This document shows positions 25,319 to 34,097 of a stretch of DNA of 64,000 nt, piece after piece. Numbering within the stretch: position 1 is the first letter of the stretch; the number at the start of each line of letters is the position of its first letter. Below the pieces are notes generated by a model. The model had not been told where the DNA came from. It ran no database searches and worked only from the letters and a program-made list of their open reading frames with translations. The DNA is from Bacillota bacterium (lineage in GTDB: Bacteria > Bacillota > Clostridia > Peptostreptococcales > Anaerovoracaceae): positions 1 through 64,000 of the forward strand of contig JAFWZZ010000035.1 of assembly GCA_017522185.1 (NCBI GenBank), written 5' to 3'. Both the position numbers and the translations under genes were made by a program.

Positions 25319-25894
25319 TTATTCATACGCAATATACTTTGGGCCTTCGTCGGGATAGCCCACCTGGATGACCAGCAATCCGTCCGTCTCATAGATATAC
25401 ATCACATTTTCTTTGCCGTGCAGCGTATAGTAGATGGTAGTCGCCGCATCGTAGTCCGGACAGGTGTATCTGCCGCCATTTTTCAGCGGCGTTTTCCCTG
25501 CAATCATGGCTACCACGTCATCGGTAGTCAGACGGATCTCTTTATAATCCTTTTCTACCACGTCAATCGCCGCCTCTGCCAGAAAAGCATCTAAATATTC
25601 CTGATCCAGTACGTACTTAGACGCAATGGTATTCCCTTCCTCAATGTCGAAAACCAACACATAAAACGGCCCGAACTTCCTGAAGTGAAATCCGCTCCAG
25701 GTCACATCCCGTTCGGCCCAATAAGTATAATTCTCATCGGGAGACACTTCCGTCTCAAACCCGCTGATATCGTCGCTGTAACGGCAGGCGATCAGCTTGT
25801 CCTCCGTCTGTATCGTAATATGAGGATAAATCAAAAGTCCCGCTGCAATCACCGCCACTGCGACAGCGAGAATTGTCATCGTCTTCTTATTCAT
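25319..25894 (-). CDS. Hypothetical membrane-anchored protein, 191 aa
   Basis: I do not recognise the family. Residues about 5-24 (MTILAVAVAVIAAGLLIYP) form one hydrophobic segment near the N-terminus, so the rest is probably outside the cell. The outer part has short beta-like strands and acids, with aromatic clusters (YTYWAERDVTWSGFHF). There is no lipobox cysteine. A good promoter lies upstream and a terminator downstream, so it is a single-gene unit, divergent from sbcD. Confidence 0.7.
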   Translation of the reverse strand: MNKKTMTILAVAVAVIAAGLLIYPHITIQTEDKLIACRYSDDISGFETEVSPDENYTYWAERDVTWSGFHFRKFGPFYVLVFDIEEGNTIASKYVLDQEYLDAFLAEAAIDVVEKDYKEIRLTTDDVVAMIAGKTPLKNGGRYTCPDYDAATTIYYTLHGKENVMYIYETDGLLVIQVGYPDEGPKYIAYE

Positions 25895-25920
25895 AAGCGC
25901 ACATCCTTTCTGTTAACGAT

Positions 25921-25949
25921 ATTATATTTTCCCTACGCCCGGCCGTCAA
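25921..25949 (-). promoter_or_regulatory. Promoter of the hypothetical gene (minus strand)
   Basis: On the minus strand TTGACG (25949-25944), 17-bp spacer, TATAAT (25926-25921). Confidence 0.7.
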
Positions 25950-25953
25950 GCCG

Positions 25954-25962
25954 TGGTATACT
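25954..25962 (+). promoter_or_regulatory. Extended -10 element of sbcD
   Basis: TGG-TATACT lies about 30 bp before the sbcD start codon; no clear -35 is seen, as is usual with extended -10 promoters. Confidence 0.45.
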
Positions 25963-25992
25963 ATAGAAAGACCAATCCAAAGGAGAACAAAC

Positions 25993-27138
25993 ATGAAATT
26001 CATCCATTTAGGCGATCTTCATCTCGGCAAAAACGTCAACGATTTTTCCATGATCGAAGACCAGCAATACATACTGGACCAGATTGCGGACATCATCGAA
26101 GCACAGGAAATCGATGCAGTCCTGCTGGCCGGTGACATCTACGACCGCAGCATTCCAAGCGAAGAGGCGGTGAAACTTTTTGATGGTTTCCTGACAAAGC
26201 TGGCAGCCATGGGCAGATCCGTCTTTGCGGTCAGCGGCAACCATGACTCTGACGAAAGACTCCACTTCGGCAGCAGTCTTTTTGCGGCAAAAAACATCTA
26301 CATCAACGGCAGATACGACGGCGAAATTCCATGCGTCACGGTAGAAGACGACCATGGCCCGCTCCACATCTGGCTGCTTCCATACATCAAAGCTTCCAGA
26401 GTCGGCCACTTCCTGCCGGAAGCCGATACCAGCACCTACGACAAAGCCTTCCGCGCAGTCATCGACCATGCGGACGTTGACGGGGCGGAGCGTAATCTCC
26501 TGGTGCTCCACCAGTTCGTCACAGGCGCAGCAAAGGAACCGGAACTTGCCGGCTCCGAAACCATGGTGCTCAATGTGGGGACCATCGACAAGATCGGGGC
26601 TGACTGTTTTGATGTCTTTGATTACGTTGCCATGGGCCACATCCACAGAGCCCAGGCCGTGGGCAGAGAGACCTGCAGATACGTCGGTTCCATGCTGAAG
26701 TATTCCCTGGACAGAAACGAACTGGCCCAGACGAAGACGGTGCCGGTCATCACCATGGGTGCAAAAGGTGACGTGGAGGTGCAACTGATTCCACTGCAGC
26801 CGCTACGGGAAATCAGGCATATCAGAGGCCATCTGCGTGACCTCATCGACAGCGCCACAGACACAGAAGACTACATCTATGCGACATTAACTGACGAAGA
26901 AACCCAGTTCGACGCCATGGCCAGACTGCAGGAAGTCTACCCAAGGGTGATGAAACTGGATTACGATAATGCGGCGTCCCGTGCCCTGGGCGCAGAGGGC
27001 GGCGGACCTGTCACAGAAGGAAAGAGCTTCCATCAGCTGATCGGAGAGTTCTTCCAGCTGTATCAGGGCAGCCAGCCCGGCGAAAAAGAATGGGCCATCA
27101 TCGAAGAGACGGCGAGAGAAGCGGGGGTGATCGAATGA
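25993..27138 (+). CDS. sbcD: Exonuclease subunit SbcD
   Basis: The 381-aa protein is the Mre11-type nuclease of the SbcCD complex, which opens hairpins and trims DNA ends. All calcineurin-type phosphodiesterase motifs are present: FIHLGDLHLGK (residues 3-13), LLAGDIYDR near 46, SGNHDS near 80, and GHIH near 215 (YVAMGHIHRAQ). RBS AAAGGAG precedes the ATG. Its stop overlaps the sbcC start (ATGA), the usual arrangement that keeps the two subunits in step. Confidence 0.95.
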   Translation: MKFIHLGDLHLGKNVNDFSMIEDQQYILDQIADIIEAQEIDAVLLAGDIYDRSIPSEEAVKLFDGFLTKLAAMGRSVFAVSGNHDSDERLHFGSSLFAAKNIYINGRYDGEIPCVTVEDDHGPLHIWLLPYIKASRVGHFLPEADTSTYDKAFRAVIDHADVDGAERNLLVLHQFVTGAAKEPELAGSETMVLNVGTIDKIGADCFDVFDYVAMGHIHRAQAVGRETCRYVGSMLKYSLDRNELAQTKTVPVITMGAKGDVEVQLIPLQPLREIRHIRGHLRDLIDSATDTEDYIYATLTDEETQFDAMARLQEVYPRVMKLDYDNAASRALGAEGGGPVTEGKSFHQLIGEFFQLYQGSQPGEKEWAIIEETAREAGVIE

Positions 27139-30100
27139 AGCCAATCAAAGTTGTAATGAACGCCTTCGGGCCATATGCGGCCAGAGCGGAAGTGGATTTT
27201 TCCCAGTTCGGCGACAAAGGCATCTTCCTCATCACCGGAGATACCGGTGCGGGAAAGACCACGATTTTTGATGCGATTACCTTTGCACTGTTTAACAAGA
27301 CCAGCGGTGCCGAGCGTGAAGTCGGCAGCCTGCGCAGTGACTTTGCTGCGGACAACGAAGAGACCTTCGTGGAACTGACCTTCTCCCACATGGGCAGAGA
27401 GTACCGGATTTTTCGTTCGCCGAAGTACCAGAAACCAAAGAGAAACGGCGGTATGACCGATAAGCCGGCAAAGGCTGCCCTGTACAGGGAACCCGATGAG
27501 CCGGTGGAAGGCACAAAGGCGGTAACCGACGCGGTGGAAGAGCTGCTGCGTATTGACTATGACCAGTTCAAGCAGATCTCCATGATCGCCCAGGGAGAAT
27601 TCCGCAAAGTCCTCAACGCTGACCCAAACAGCCGAGGGGAGATTCTGCAGAAGATCTTCGGTACCGGCGGCTATAAGCGGATGGGCTTTCTCATGCGCGA
27701 GAGATTCGACAAGGCCTACGGCGGACTGGCCGATTTGTACAAGAGCCTGGATCAGTATTTCGACGGCATCCGGTGGACGGACGAAAGTCCTTTTGCGGAG
27801 GCCATCAGCCAGCAGCTGACATTGTCAAAAGAAGGCCGCGGAAAGTACCAGATCGAACAGCGCCTTGCACTCCTGGAGCAGATGACAGAAGCCGACGAGG
27901 CAGAAGCGGCAGACTGCGAGACGAATCTGACAGCAAAGCGTGCAGCGGCGGACGCAGCCGCAAAGGATCTGGCCTTAATCCATGCTGACCTGGCACTGTT
28001 TGAGAAGTATGACAGGCTGGCGGCGGAAAAAGCGCAGCTGGATGGACAGGCGGAGACCATGACTGCCCTGGAACAGAACGTGTCTCTGGAGAAGAAGGCC
28101 CTCTACGATGTGAAACCGGTTTATGACGGTTTGCAGGCGGAGGAAGCGGCACTGAAGAAGACGGAGATGGACCTGCAGACTGCGGCAGGACAGAAAAACA
28201 TGTTCCGCATGAGCATCAATATGGCGGAGATGCGCATGAATGACGCAATCTCCCAAATGCCGCAGATGGAAAAGAAGAAGGCAGATGCGGCCCTGCTGAA
28301 ACAGGAGGAAGGGAATTACCAGCTTTGGGACCAGTTGCAGGCGGAACTTGCAGCCTGCGGAGAAAAGCTGGATGCATATGAAGAACAACTGCGGGAAAAG
28401 ACGGAGACTGTAGAGAACCTGACTGCTGCGGGCAAAGAGGCAGAAGCGCGCGCCGCATCCCTGGCAGACAGACCGGCAAAACTGGCGGAGCTGAAAGCAG
28501 AAAAGGCCAGACTGGCAGACCGCCTCCTGGACTGCAGGAACCTGCTGGATGTGAAGTTCCCGGCGCTGGAGCGAAACGGAAAGGTGCTCCACGACAGCCA
28601 GATGGCATACGTGGAACGACGGGATGTGTTCGATCAGATTAACGAAGCGTATTATCAGATGGAGAAACAGCTGGAATCCCTGCGTGCAGGGATCCTGGCA
28701 CAGACTCTGGAAGCGGGGCAGCCGTGCCCTGTCTGCGGCTCACTGAATCACCCAAATCCGGCGAAGCTGCCTGATGAGGCCGTGACAGAAGAAGAGTTGA
28801 AGGCCCTGAAGACAAAGCGTGATGCGGCGGAAGCTGCCAAGACGAAGGCAGGCGAAGAAGCGGCAGCATGCAAGGCGGCCTTTGACAGCGGGCTGGCGGC
28901 TTTGATGGAGGCATCGGCAAAGATGCTGGACACAGAGACAGAAAAACTGCCTGCACACTATGAGGAAACGGAAAAACTCGTAAGGAAACTGGAAGGGGAA
29001 CTGGAAGAGAAGATGCAGACCCTGAGCGGGGAACTGGCTGCATGCGAAAGGGAAACCGAAGAACTGCAGCAGCTGCAGGAACAGTTGCAGACATCCAAAA
29101 CTGGTCTGGAAGACGCAAAAGCAGACCTGGAAAACCTACAGGCGCAGAAGCAGAAGGTGCAGCTGGAAAAGAAAAAGCTGGATGGACAGCTGGCAGCCAT
29201 GAAACCGCTGCAGTATGAAAGCCTGGAGAAGGCCGTGGACGCCAGGGAAAAACTGGAGAAAGAAGCGGCAGAAATCCAGGAAAACTACGATAAAAAACGG
29301 ATGGGACTGGAAAGCGCGAAGAAATCCTTTGCGGTGCAGGAAGCAAGAGAAAAGGATCTGCAGGCGCAGAAGACGCAGCTGCAGGCGGCGGCAGAGAATA
29401 AGAGGAATGCCTTTGCAGAAGCATTGCAGACGGCAGGGTTCGGCGATAAGGACGCATTCCTGGCGGTCATTGTGGAGAAGGAAGAATTGGAGTCTGAAGA
29501 GGAAACACTGCGTAGTTACCAAACGGCGGTATCCGTAAACGAGGCGGCCCTGAAACAGGCAGCACGGGACATCGAGGGCAAGGTCCGCACCGACGCAACG
29601 CAGGCCGAGGCGGCATTGGCAGAGGCCAGAGCCGAAGAAGAGGCAGCCCAGAAACGGCTGGGCGATGTGACCCACAGACGAAACACCAACCGGGCGGTTT
29701 ATGAGAAGTTCCTGCAGTTACAGACATCGGCGGCGGACAAGCTGGAAGAAGTGACTATGCTGCAGAACCTGGCAGATATCCTACAGGGGAAAATGAAAGG
29801 AAAGAACCGAACGTCCTTCGAGACCTACGTGCAGATGGCCGGCTTCGACGATATCATCCGGGCGGCCAACCAGCGTCTTCAGCCGATGAGTGGCGGCCAG
29901 TACCAGCTGTACAGACACGAGGACCTGGAGGCTAAGGGTAACGTGGCCCTGAACCTGGACATCCTGGATCACTACACTGGCAAGAAGCGTGCGGTCAATA
30001 CCCTGTCCGGCGGGGAAAGCTTTATGGCATCCCTCAGCCTGGCGCTGGGCTTATCCGACCGGGTAACAGCCGGCGCAGGCGGCATCAGGGTCGATACCTT

Positions 30101-30299
30101 GTTCATCGATGAGGGTTTCGGCACCCTGGACGAAAAGTCTCTGAATGATGCCCTGCTTATGCTGAACCAGCTGACCGACAGCAATAAGCTGATTGGCATC
30201 ATCAGTCACCGCGAAGAGCTGAAGGAAGTCATTCCGAAGAAGGTTCTCATCAAAAAGAACAACAAAGGCAGCAGCATCGAGACCGACCTGGGACTGTAA
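27135..30299 (+). CDS. sbcC: Exonuclease subunit SbcC
   Basis: The start is ATG 27135, which overlaps the sbcD stop; the frame is open a little upstream inside sbcD. The 1054-aa protein is an SMC-like Rad50-type ATPase. Walker A GDTGAGKTT is near residue 35, two long coiled coils (very rich in Glu, Lys, Ala, Gln) flank the zinc hook CPVC at 531-534, and the C-terminal half has LSGGESFMASL and FIDEGFGTLDE. It powers SbcD in removing hairpins and protein-blocked ends. Many direct and near repeats of GCGGAAG/CTGCAG-like codons reflect the coiled coil and are not separate elements. Confidence 0.95.
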   Translation: MKPIKVVMNAFGPYAARAEVDFSQFGDKGIFLITGDTGAGKTTIFDAITFALFNKTSGAEREVGSLRSDFAADNEETFVELTFSHMGREYRIFRSPKYQKPKRNGGMTDKPAKAALYREPDEPVEGTKAVTDAVEELLRIDYDQFKQISMIAQGEFRKVLNADPNSRGEILQKIFGTGGYKRMGFLMRERFDKAYGGLADLYKSLDQYFDGIRWTDESPFAEAISQQLTLSKEGRGKYQIEQRLALLEQMTEADEAEAADCETNLTAKRAAADAAAKDLALIHADLALFEKYDRLAAEKAQLDGQAETMTALEQNVSLEKKALYDVKPVYDGLQAEEAALKKTEMDLQTAAGQKNMFRMSINMAEMRMNDAISQMPQMEKKKADAALLKQEEGNYQLWDQLQAELAACGEKLDAYEEQLREKTETVENLTAAGKEAEARAASLADRPAKLAELKAEKARLADRLLDCRNLLDVKFPALERNGKVLHDSQMAYVERRDVFDQINEAYYQMEKQLESLRAGILAQTLEAGQPCPVCGSLNHPNPAKLPDEAVTEEELKALKTKRDAAEAAKTKAGEEAAACKAAFDSGLAALMEASAKMLDTETEKLPAHYEETEKLVRKLEGELEEKMQTLSGELAACERETEELQQLQEQLQTSKTGLEDAKADLENLQAQKQKVQLEKKKLDGQLAAMKPLQYESLEKAVDAREKLEKEAAEIQENYDKKRMGLESAKKSFAVQEAREKDLQAQKTQLQAAAENKRNAFAEALQTAGFGDKDAFLAVIVEKEELESEEETLRSYQTAVSVNEAALKQAARDIEGKVRTDATQAEAALAEARAEEEAAQKRLGDVTHRRNTNRAVYEKFLQLQTSAADKLEEVTMLQNLADILQGKMKGKNRTSFETYVQMAGFDDIIRAANQRLQPMSGGQYQLYRHEDLEAKGNVALNLDILDHYTGKKRAVNTLSGGESFMASLSLALGLSDRVTAGAGGIRVDTLFIDEGFGTLDEKSLNDALLMLNQLTDSNKLIGIISHREELKEVIPKKVLIKKNNKGSSIETDLGL

Positions 30300-30410
30300 T
30301 GGCTGGATTGACCGCATTTTGAGAGGGCGGTTACTAATAACTGAGGAATTTCCCCAAAAGTGTATACGGATTCATGCCATTTAGGAGGAATCCTCTACTT
30401 AGATAGCAGG

Positions 30411-30466
30411 AAACACCGGAAAGCGTATACTTTTTCAAGAAAAAGTGCACACTTTCCGGTGTTTTT
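30411..30466. terminator. Long hairpin terminator between convergent genes
   Basis: AAACACCGGAAAG (30411-30423) pairs with CTTTCCGGTGTTT (30452-30464), with an inner ACTTTTTC/GAAAAAGT stem. A and T runs on both sides allow use by sbcC (+) and the reductase gene (-). Confidence 0.8.
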
Positions 30467-30495
30467 AATTATTATAGTAACGCGTGTCTGAAATC

Positions 30496-31452
30496 CTAAT
30501 ACATAATCACCGCTCTCACCGGGCAGACCGGGCTGCAGTAGCCGCAGGTGAGGCATTTATCGTGATCGACGGAAGCCAGGCCGTTCTCGTTCCAGTAGAT
30601 GGCGCCGGCCGGACAGGCGTTTTTGCATGCGCCGCAGCCTTCGCAGTCCTCCTGGTTCACATGGACCTTCTTGGCAGAGACATCAGGCTGATAATCTGCA
30701 GCCATAGTCCCGTCCAGATAAGACAGGATATCATCTACATCGGAAATTTTGCCGAATCCGATCATCACCGCGTCGATGCAGTCGGCGTCGAACACGTAAT
30801 CCAGGGCCTCCTGGTAGTGGGTCGTCAGCGTGCCGCCGCCGAAGGCTTTCATGGAGAAGACGCCTTTACCGGCGTCGTGACAGAGCCGGATGGCATCCAT
30901 CATTTCCGAAGCGGTGGCAAACCGGTCGCCACATCGGATGCCAAGACCTGCGTAATTGATGAGCGGGAAGACCACGTCCAGGTCTTCCATCTCAGCCGCA
31001 TCGCGGACCACATCTACGTGATGGGTGGAAAGTCCGATGGCACGGACCAGCCCCTGCTTACGGGCATCGATCAGCGCCTGCCAGGCACCGGCACGTTCTG
31101 CAAGTTGTCCGCTTCTGACCTCGTGCATCAGGAAGATGTCGATGACATCCCGGTCGAGAGATTCCCTCGCCTCCAGAACCGCATCCATCATGCCGTCATA
31201 ATCGGATGCCAGGGATTTGGAGCAGATGACAACATCCCCGTAAGAACCGCCAGCCAAAGCCTCGAGAATGTATGGATAGGTCCTATAGTACTGCGCCGTG
31301 TCCAGGAAGTTGATGCCGTGGTCCAGTGCGTGACGGATGATAGCGGCCCCTTCCGGGACGGGCAGAGCCAGCTGGGCAGGTCCCATTGGCAGGACGCCGA
31401 AGCCGCAGATGCTGACGGAAAGACTGGTTTTACCCAGATTTATCTTTTTCAT
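30496..31452 (-). CDS. Aldo/keto reductase with C-terminal 2[4Fe-4S] ferredoxin domain
   Basis: The start is ATG 31452 with TAGGAGATTAATTTCC before it; the frame is open for another 209 codons across the divergent alarmone synthetase gene, which is a shadow. The 318-aa protein has the AKR tetrad (FLDTAQYY, CSKS, LMHEV) in residues 1-255 and two four-cysteine clusters at the C-terminus, CEGCGACKNACPAG and CLTCGYCSPVCPV. This fusion is common in anaerobes and would couple carbonyl reduction to ferredoxin-level electrons. The substrate is unknown. Confidence 0.88.
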   Translation of the reverse strand: MKKINLGKTSLSVSICGFGVLPMGPAQLALPVPEGAAIIRHALDHGINFLDTAQYYRTYPYILEALAGGSYGDVVICSKSLASDYDGMMDAVLEARESLDRDVIDIFLMHEVRSGQLAERAGAWQALIDARKQGLVRAIGLSTHHVDVVRDAAEMEDLDVVFPLINYAGLGIRCGDRFATASEMMDAIRLCHDAGKGVFSMKAFGGGTLTTHYQEALDYVFDADCIDAVMIGFGKISDVDDILSYLDGTMAADYQPDVSAKKVHVNQEDCEGCGACKNACPAGAIYWNENGLASVDHDKCLTCGYCSPVCPVRAVIMY

Positions 31453-31584
31453 GGAAATTAATCTCCTATTTTTCAAAAAATGTAGTATAATGGTAATACA
31501 GAGAGGTCGGAAGCCCGAAATACAGAGAGCAGCCGGCCCTATTCTCGTGTTTATTATACAAAAAAGTAGGAAAGGGTTCAAGAC

Positions 31585-32211
31585 ATGACACAACTTGAAA
31601 AAATTACTGCCCAGGAAGGGTTCGAGGAGTTTCGCCATGCCTACCGTGCGGCCATCAAAGAAATCCGTACGAAGATTGAAATCCTCAGTGAAGACTTTGC
31701 AGTAAGACATGACTATAATCCAATACATCATATGGAACGCAGATTGAAGATTCCTGCAAGCATCGAAGAGAAGTTGCAGCGCCTCGGAAAGGAAATTTCC
31801 ATTGAGGCAGCCAGAGATAACATCTTTGATATTGCCGGCATCCGTGTGGTGTGCAACTTCGTAGATGACGTGTATCACGTGAGAGATATGCTTGTAGCAC
31901 AAGAGGACGTGACCTTGATTACGGAGAAAGACTACATAGCGAATCCGAAACCAAACGGATACCGCAGTCTCCATCTGGTGGTTTCCGTGCCGGTTTATCT
32001 GATGAGCGGCATGCAGGAAGTGCCGGTGGAAATCCAAATCCGTACCGTTGCAATGGACTTCTGGGCCAGCCTGGAGCACAACCTGCGCTACAAGAAGACA
32101 AAGAACATTCCAAAGAATATCGATATCGAGCTAAAAGCCTGCGCGGAAGTCAGTGCCAAGCTGGACGCGCGCATGCAGAAGATTTTTGACGAACTAGGGG
32201 AAATCGAATAA
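31585..32211 (+). CDS. Small alarmone synthetase (RelQ/YjbM type)
   Basis: The 208-aa protein is a stand-alone (p)ppGpp synthetase with no hydrolase or regulatory domain. Family motifs seen are HHMERRLK and PASIEEKL near 55-65, DIAGIRVVCNFVDDVY near 85, KPNGYRSLHLVV near 120 and PVEIQIRTVAMDFWASLEHN near 150-168, with the catalytic Glu in EIQIRT. Size fits RelQ (about 210 aa) better than RelP, but both are possible. TATAAT at 31486-31491 is a likely -10, giving a leader of about 90 nt that contains a GGTCGG/CCGGCC hairpin. An alpha/beta hydrolase gene follows after 31 bp. Confidence 0.88.
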   Translation: MTQLEKITAQEGFEEFRHAYRAAIKEIRTKIEILSEDFAVRHDYNPIHHMERRLKIPASIEEKLQRLGKEISIEAARDNIFDIAGIRVVCNFVDDVYHVRDMLVAQEDVTLITEKDYIANPKPNGYRSLHLVVSVPVYLMSGMQEVPVEIQIRTVAMDFWASLEHNLRYKKTKNIPKNIDIELKACAEVSAKLDARMQKIFDELGEIE

Positions 32212-32242
32212 AATCAAAGTTACCACGAGGGGGAAAAGAGAC

Positions 32243-32935
32243 ATGAAAAAGGAATTTTACTTAAACTACATTCCTGCGGTGCTGTACGGGGAGCCGTCCG
32301 ACAAGGTGTTCCTGTACATCCACAACAGCAAGGGATGCAAAGAAGACGCAGAGAGCTTCTTTGAGATCGTAAAGGATTACGGCTGGCAGGTGCTGGCCAT
32401 CGACCTGCCGGAACACGGCGCGCGTAAGGACTCCAGGGAGAAGATGAATCCATGGACCGTTTCTCCGGAACTGACGCTGCTACGCAGCTACGCGCTGGAT
32501 CACTGGAAGAAGATCGGCCTGCGTGCCGACGGCCTGGGGGCCTATTTCTCACTGGTCAGCTTCCAGGAGAGAAAGTTCGAGAAGGTGCTGTTCGTATCGC
32601 CAATTGTCGATATGGCGGAACACATCGACGGCATGATGGAAGCCAACGACGTGGACCACGACCATCTGAAGGCAGGCGGCATCATCGAGATCAGCGACCA
32701 CCTGACGCTGTCCTGGGACTACTTCCTGTACGCCCACGACTATCCGATCAAAATCTGGGATGCGCCGACTTCCATGCTTTGCAGTACCATCGAAACCAAC
32801 TTCAATCAGAAGGTGCTGGAAGCCTTTGCTGAGCGCTTCGACTGCGAGCTGACCTTTGCGGAGGACTGCAGCTACTGGTTCCGCGAAGAGGACGAGACAG
32901 AAATCCTCAACGCGTGGATCCGCGAACACATCTAA
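32243..32935 (+). CDS. Alpha/beta-hydrolase-fold protein lacking the catalytic serine
   Basis: The 230-aa protein has the alpha/beta hydrolase core pattern: FLYIHNSKGC (oxyanion strand), VLAIDLPEHGARKDS, then the nucleophile-elbow position and KVLFVSPIVDM. At the elbow, where G-x-S-x-G is expected, it reads ADGLGAYF, so Ser is replaced by Gly. Near the C-terminus, where the catalytic His is expected, it reads EDCSYWFRE. Both triad residues therefore look lost, and a non-enzymatic or changed role is likely. RBS GAGGGGG precedes ATG. A terminator follows. Confidence 0.7.
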   Translation: MKKEFYLNYIPAVLYGEPSDKVFLYIHNSKGCKEDAESFFEIVKDYGWQVLAIDLPEHGARKDSREKMNPWTVSPELTLLRSYALDHWKKIGLRADGLGAYFSLVSFQERKFEKVLFVSPIVDMAEHIDGMMEANDVDHDHLKAGGIIEISDHLTLSWDYFLYAHDYPIKIWDAPTSMLCSTIETNFNQKVLEAFAERFDCELTFAEDCSYWFREEDETEILNAWIREHI

Positions 32936-32952
32936 AGAAGACCAAAACAGAC

Positions 32953-32982
32953 AAAGCGTCTTGCCCCGTGCCGGACGCTTTT
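32953..32982 (+). terminator. Intrinsic terminator
   Basis: AAAGCGTC (32953-32960) pairs with GACGCTTT (32974-32981) followed by TTCTC. Confidence 0.65.
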
Positions 32983-33010
32983 CTCACTTTTTTATACAGG
33001 AGGACAAACT

Positions 33011-33907
33011 ATGGAATACTTACATCTGCTGGCCGGCCCTGTGGTAGGGGCCATCATCGGCTATTTTACCAATCATATTGCGGTGAAGATGATGTTCAAA
33101 CCGCTGGAGCCTGTCTATATTTTCGGCAGACAGCTGCCGCTGACACCTGGCATCATCCCAAAGAATAAGAAACGTATCGCCCGCGCGCTGGGTAAGGCGG
33201 TCAGCGAATCCCTGCTGACAGAGAAGGACCTGGCGGCAGGCTTCACCAAGCCCGACGTGAAGGACAAGGTGGTAGGTCTGATTTACGAAAAACTCAATGA
33301 AGAGGCATTCAAGGCTGCCACCGCAGAAGAGCTCGCCAGCGAATACATCGGCGAGGAAAAGACAAAGAAGGCGAAGAAGAAGATCAACAACGCCCTGTCA
33401 GAAAAGATCAGCGATGCCGTTGCCGGCCTGGATATCGAAGGTATTCTGCAGACAGTCGGCATCAAGGCCATCATGAGCAAGCTGCAGAACTCCATGCTGG
33501 CCATGTTCATCAACGAAGAGACCCTGCAGGGCTTCATCGGTCCCATCGCAGACTCTATCCGTGGCTGGCTGCACAGACACGGCAAGGACAAGATCAAAGA
33601 CATCACAGAAAGAGAAACCGACAGGCTCTATGAAATGCGCGTCGGCGACCTGCTGGACATCGAAGGCAACGAGGAACACATCAAAGAGATGCTGGGCGAC
33701 CTCTACGAGAAGGCCGTGGAAAAGATGATTCCGGTAATCATTTCCGAAATCAACATCGCACAGATCGTGGAAGAGAAGATCGACGCCATGGACGTAGGCT
33801 TCCTGGAAGACCTGCTGCTGTCCATCATCAAGACCGAGCTGGACTACGTTGTCCGCCTGGGCGCACTGATCGGTTTCGTAATCGGTTGTGTGAATATATT
33901 TATCTAG
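33011..33907 (+). CDS. DUF445 family membrane protein
   Basis: The 298-aa protein matches DUF445 (YheB-like). The N-terminal membrane segment is followed by the family signature GAIIGYFTNHIAVKMMFKPL and PLTPGIIPKNKKRIA, a long amphipathic helical middle region sits between residues 60 and 270, and one hydrophobic helix (LGALIGFVIGCVNIFI) ends the chain. The function of the family is not established; YheB is a spore-coat-region protein in Bacillus, but members occur in non-sporulating species too. AGGAGGAC precedes ATG and a terminator follows. Confidence 0.85.
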   Translation: MEYLHLLAGPVVGAIIGYFTNHIAVKMMFKPLEPVYIFGRQLPLTPGIIPKNKKRIARALGKAVSESLLTEKDLAAGFTKPDVKDKVVGLIYEKLNEEAFKAATAEELASEYIGEEKTKKAKKKINNALSEKISDAVAGLDIEGILQTVGIKAIMSKLQNSMLAMFINEETLQGFIGPIADSIRGWLHRHGKDKIKDITERETDRLYEMRVGDLLDIEGNEEHIKEMLGDLYEKAVEKMIPVIISEINIAQIVEEKIDAMDVGFLEDLLLSIIKTELDYVVRLGALIGFVIGCVNIFI

Positions 33908-33942
33908 AATTCGGACAGAATATTTGAAATGTCATAAAAACG

Positions 33943-33995
33943 GAGCTTTTGTACGGCTGACAAAATCAGTCAAGTTGTACGAAGGCTCTTTTTTT
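33943..33995 (+). terminator. Intrinsic terminator after DUF445 gene
   Basis: GAGC...TTGTAC and CTGAC pair with CAGTC and GTAC...GGCTC, followed by TTTTTTT. Confidence 0.7.
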
Positions 33996-34011
33996 GTACG
34001 ATATGCGAAGT

Positions 34012-34046
34012 TTCGACATTATTCGACAGAATCTCGATGATATAAT
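34012..34046 (+). promoter_or_regulatory. Candidate Spo0A-type promoter with paired TTCGACA boxes
   Basis: Two direct TTCGACA heptamers start at 34012 and 34022 (10 bp apart, one helical turn) and TATAAT lies at 34041-34046. There is no -35 at normal distance; the first box is 22 bp upstream of the -10. TTCGACA is the Spo0A box, and in Bacillus spoIIG paired 0A boxes and a 22-bp spacing mark Spo0A-activated promoters. It precedes the Rpn-type gene. Confidence 0.5.
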
Positions 34047-34097
34047 GATTGCTGAAGTTGAGAAGGGCAAGTGCAATAAGATATACGGGAGGAAAAA

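Noticed and set aside
30496..32079. 527-residue minus-strand gene
   Set aside because: The part upstream of 31452 lies antisense to the well-supported alarmone synthetase, and the reductase has its own RBS and family start at 31452.
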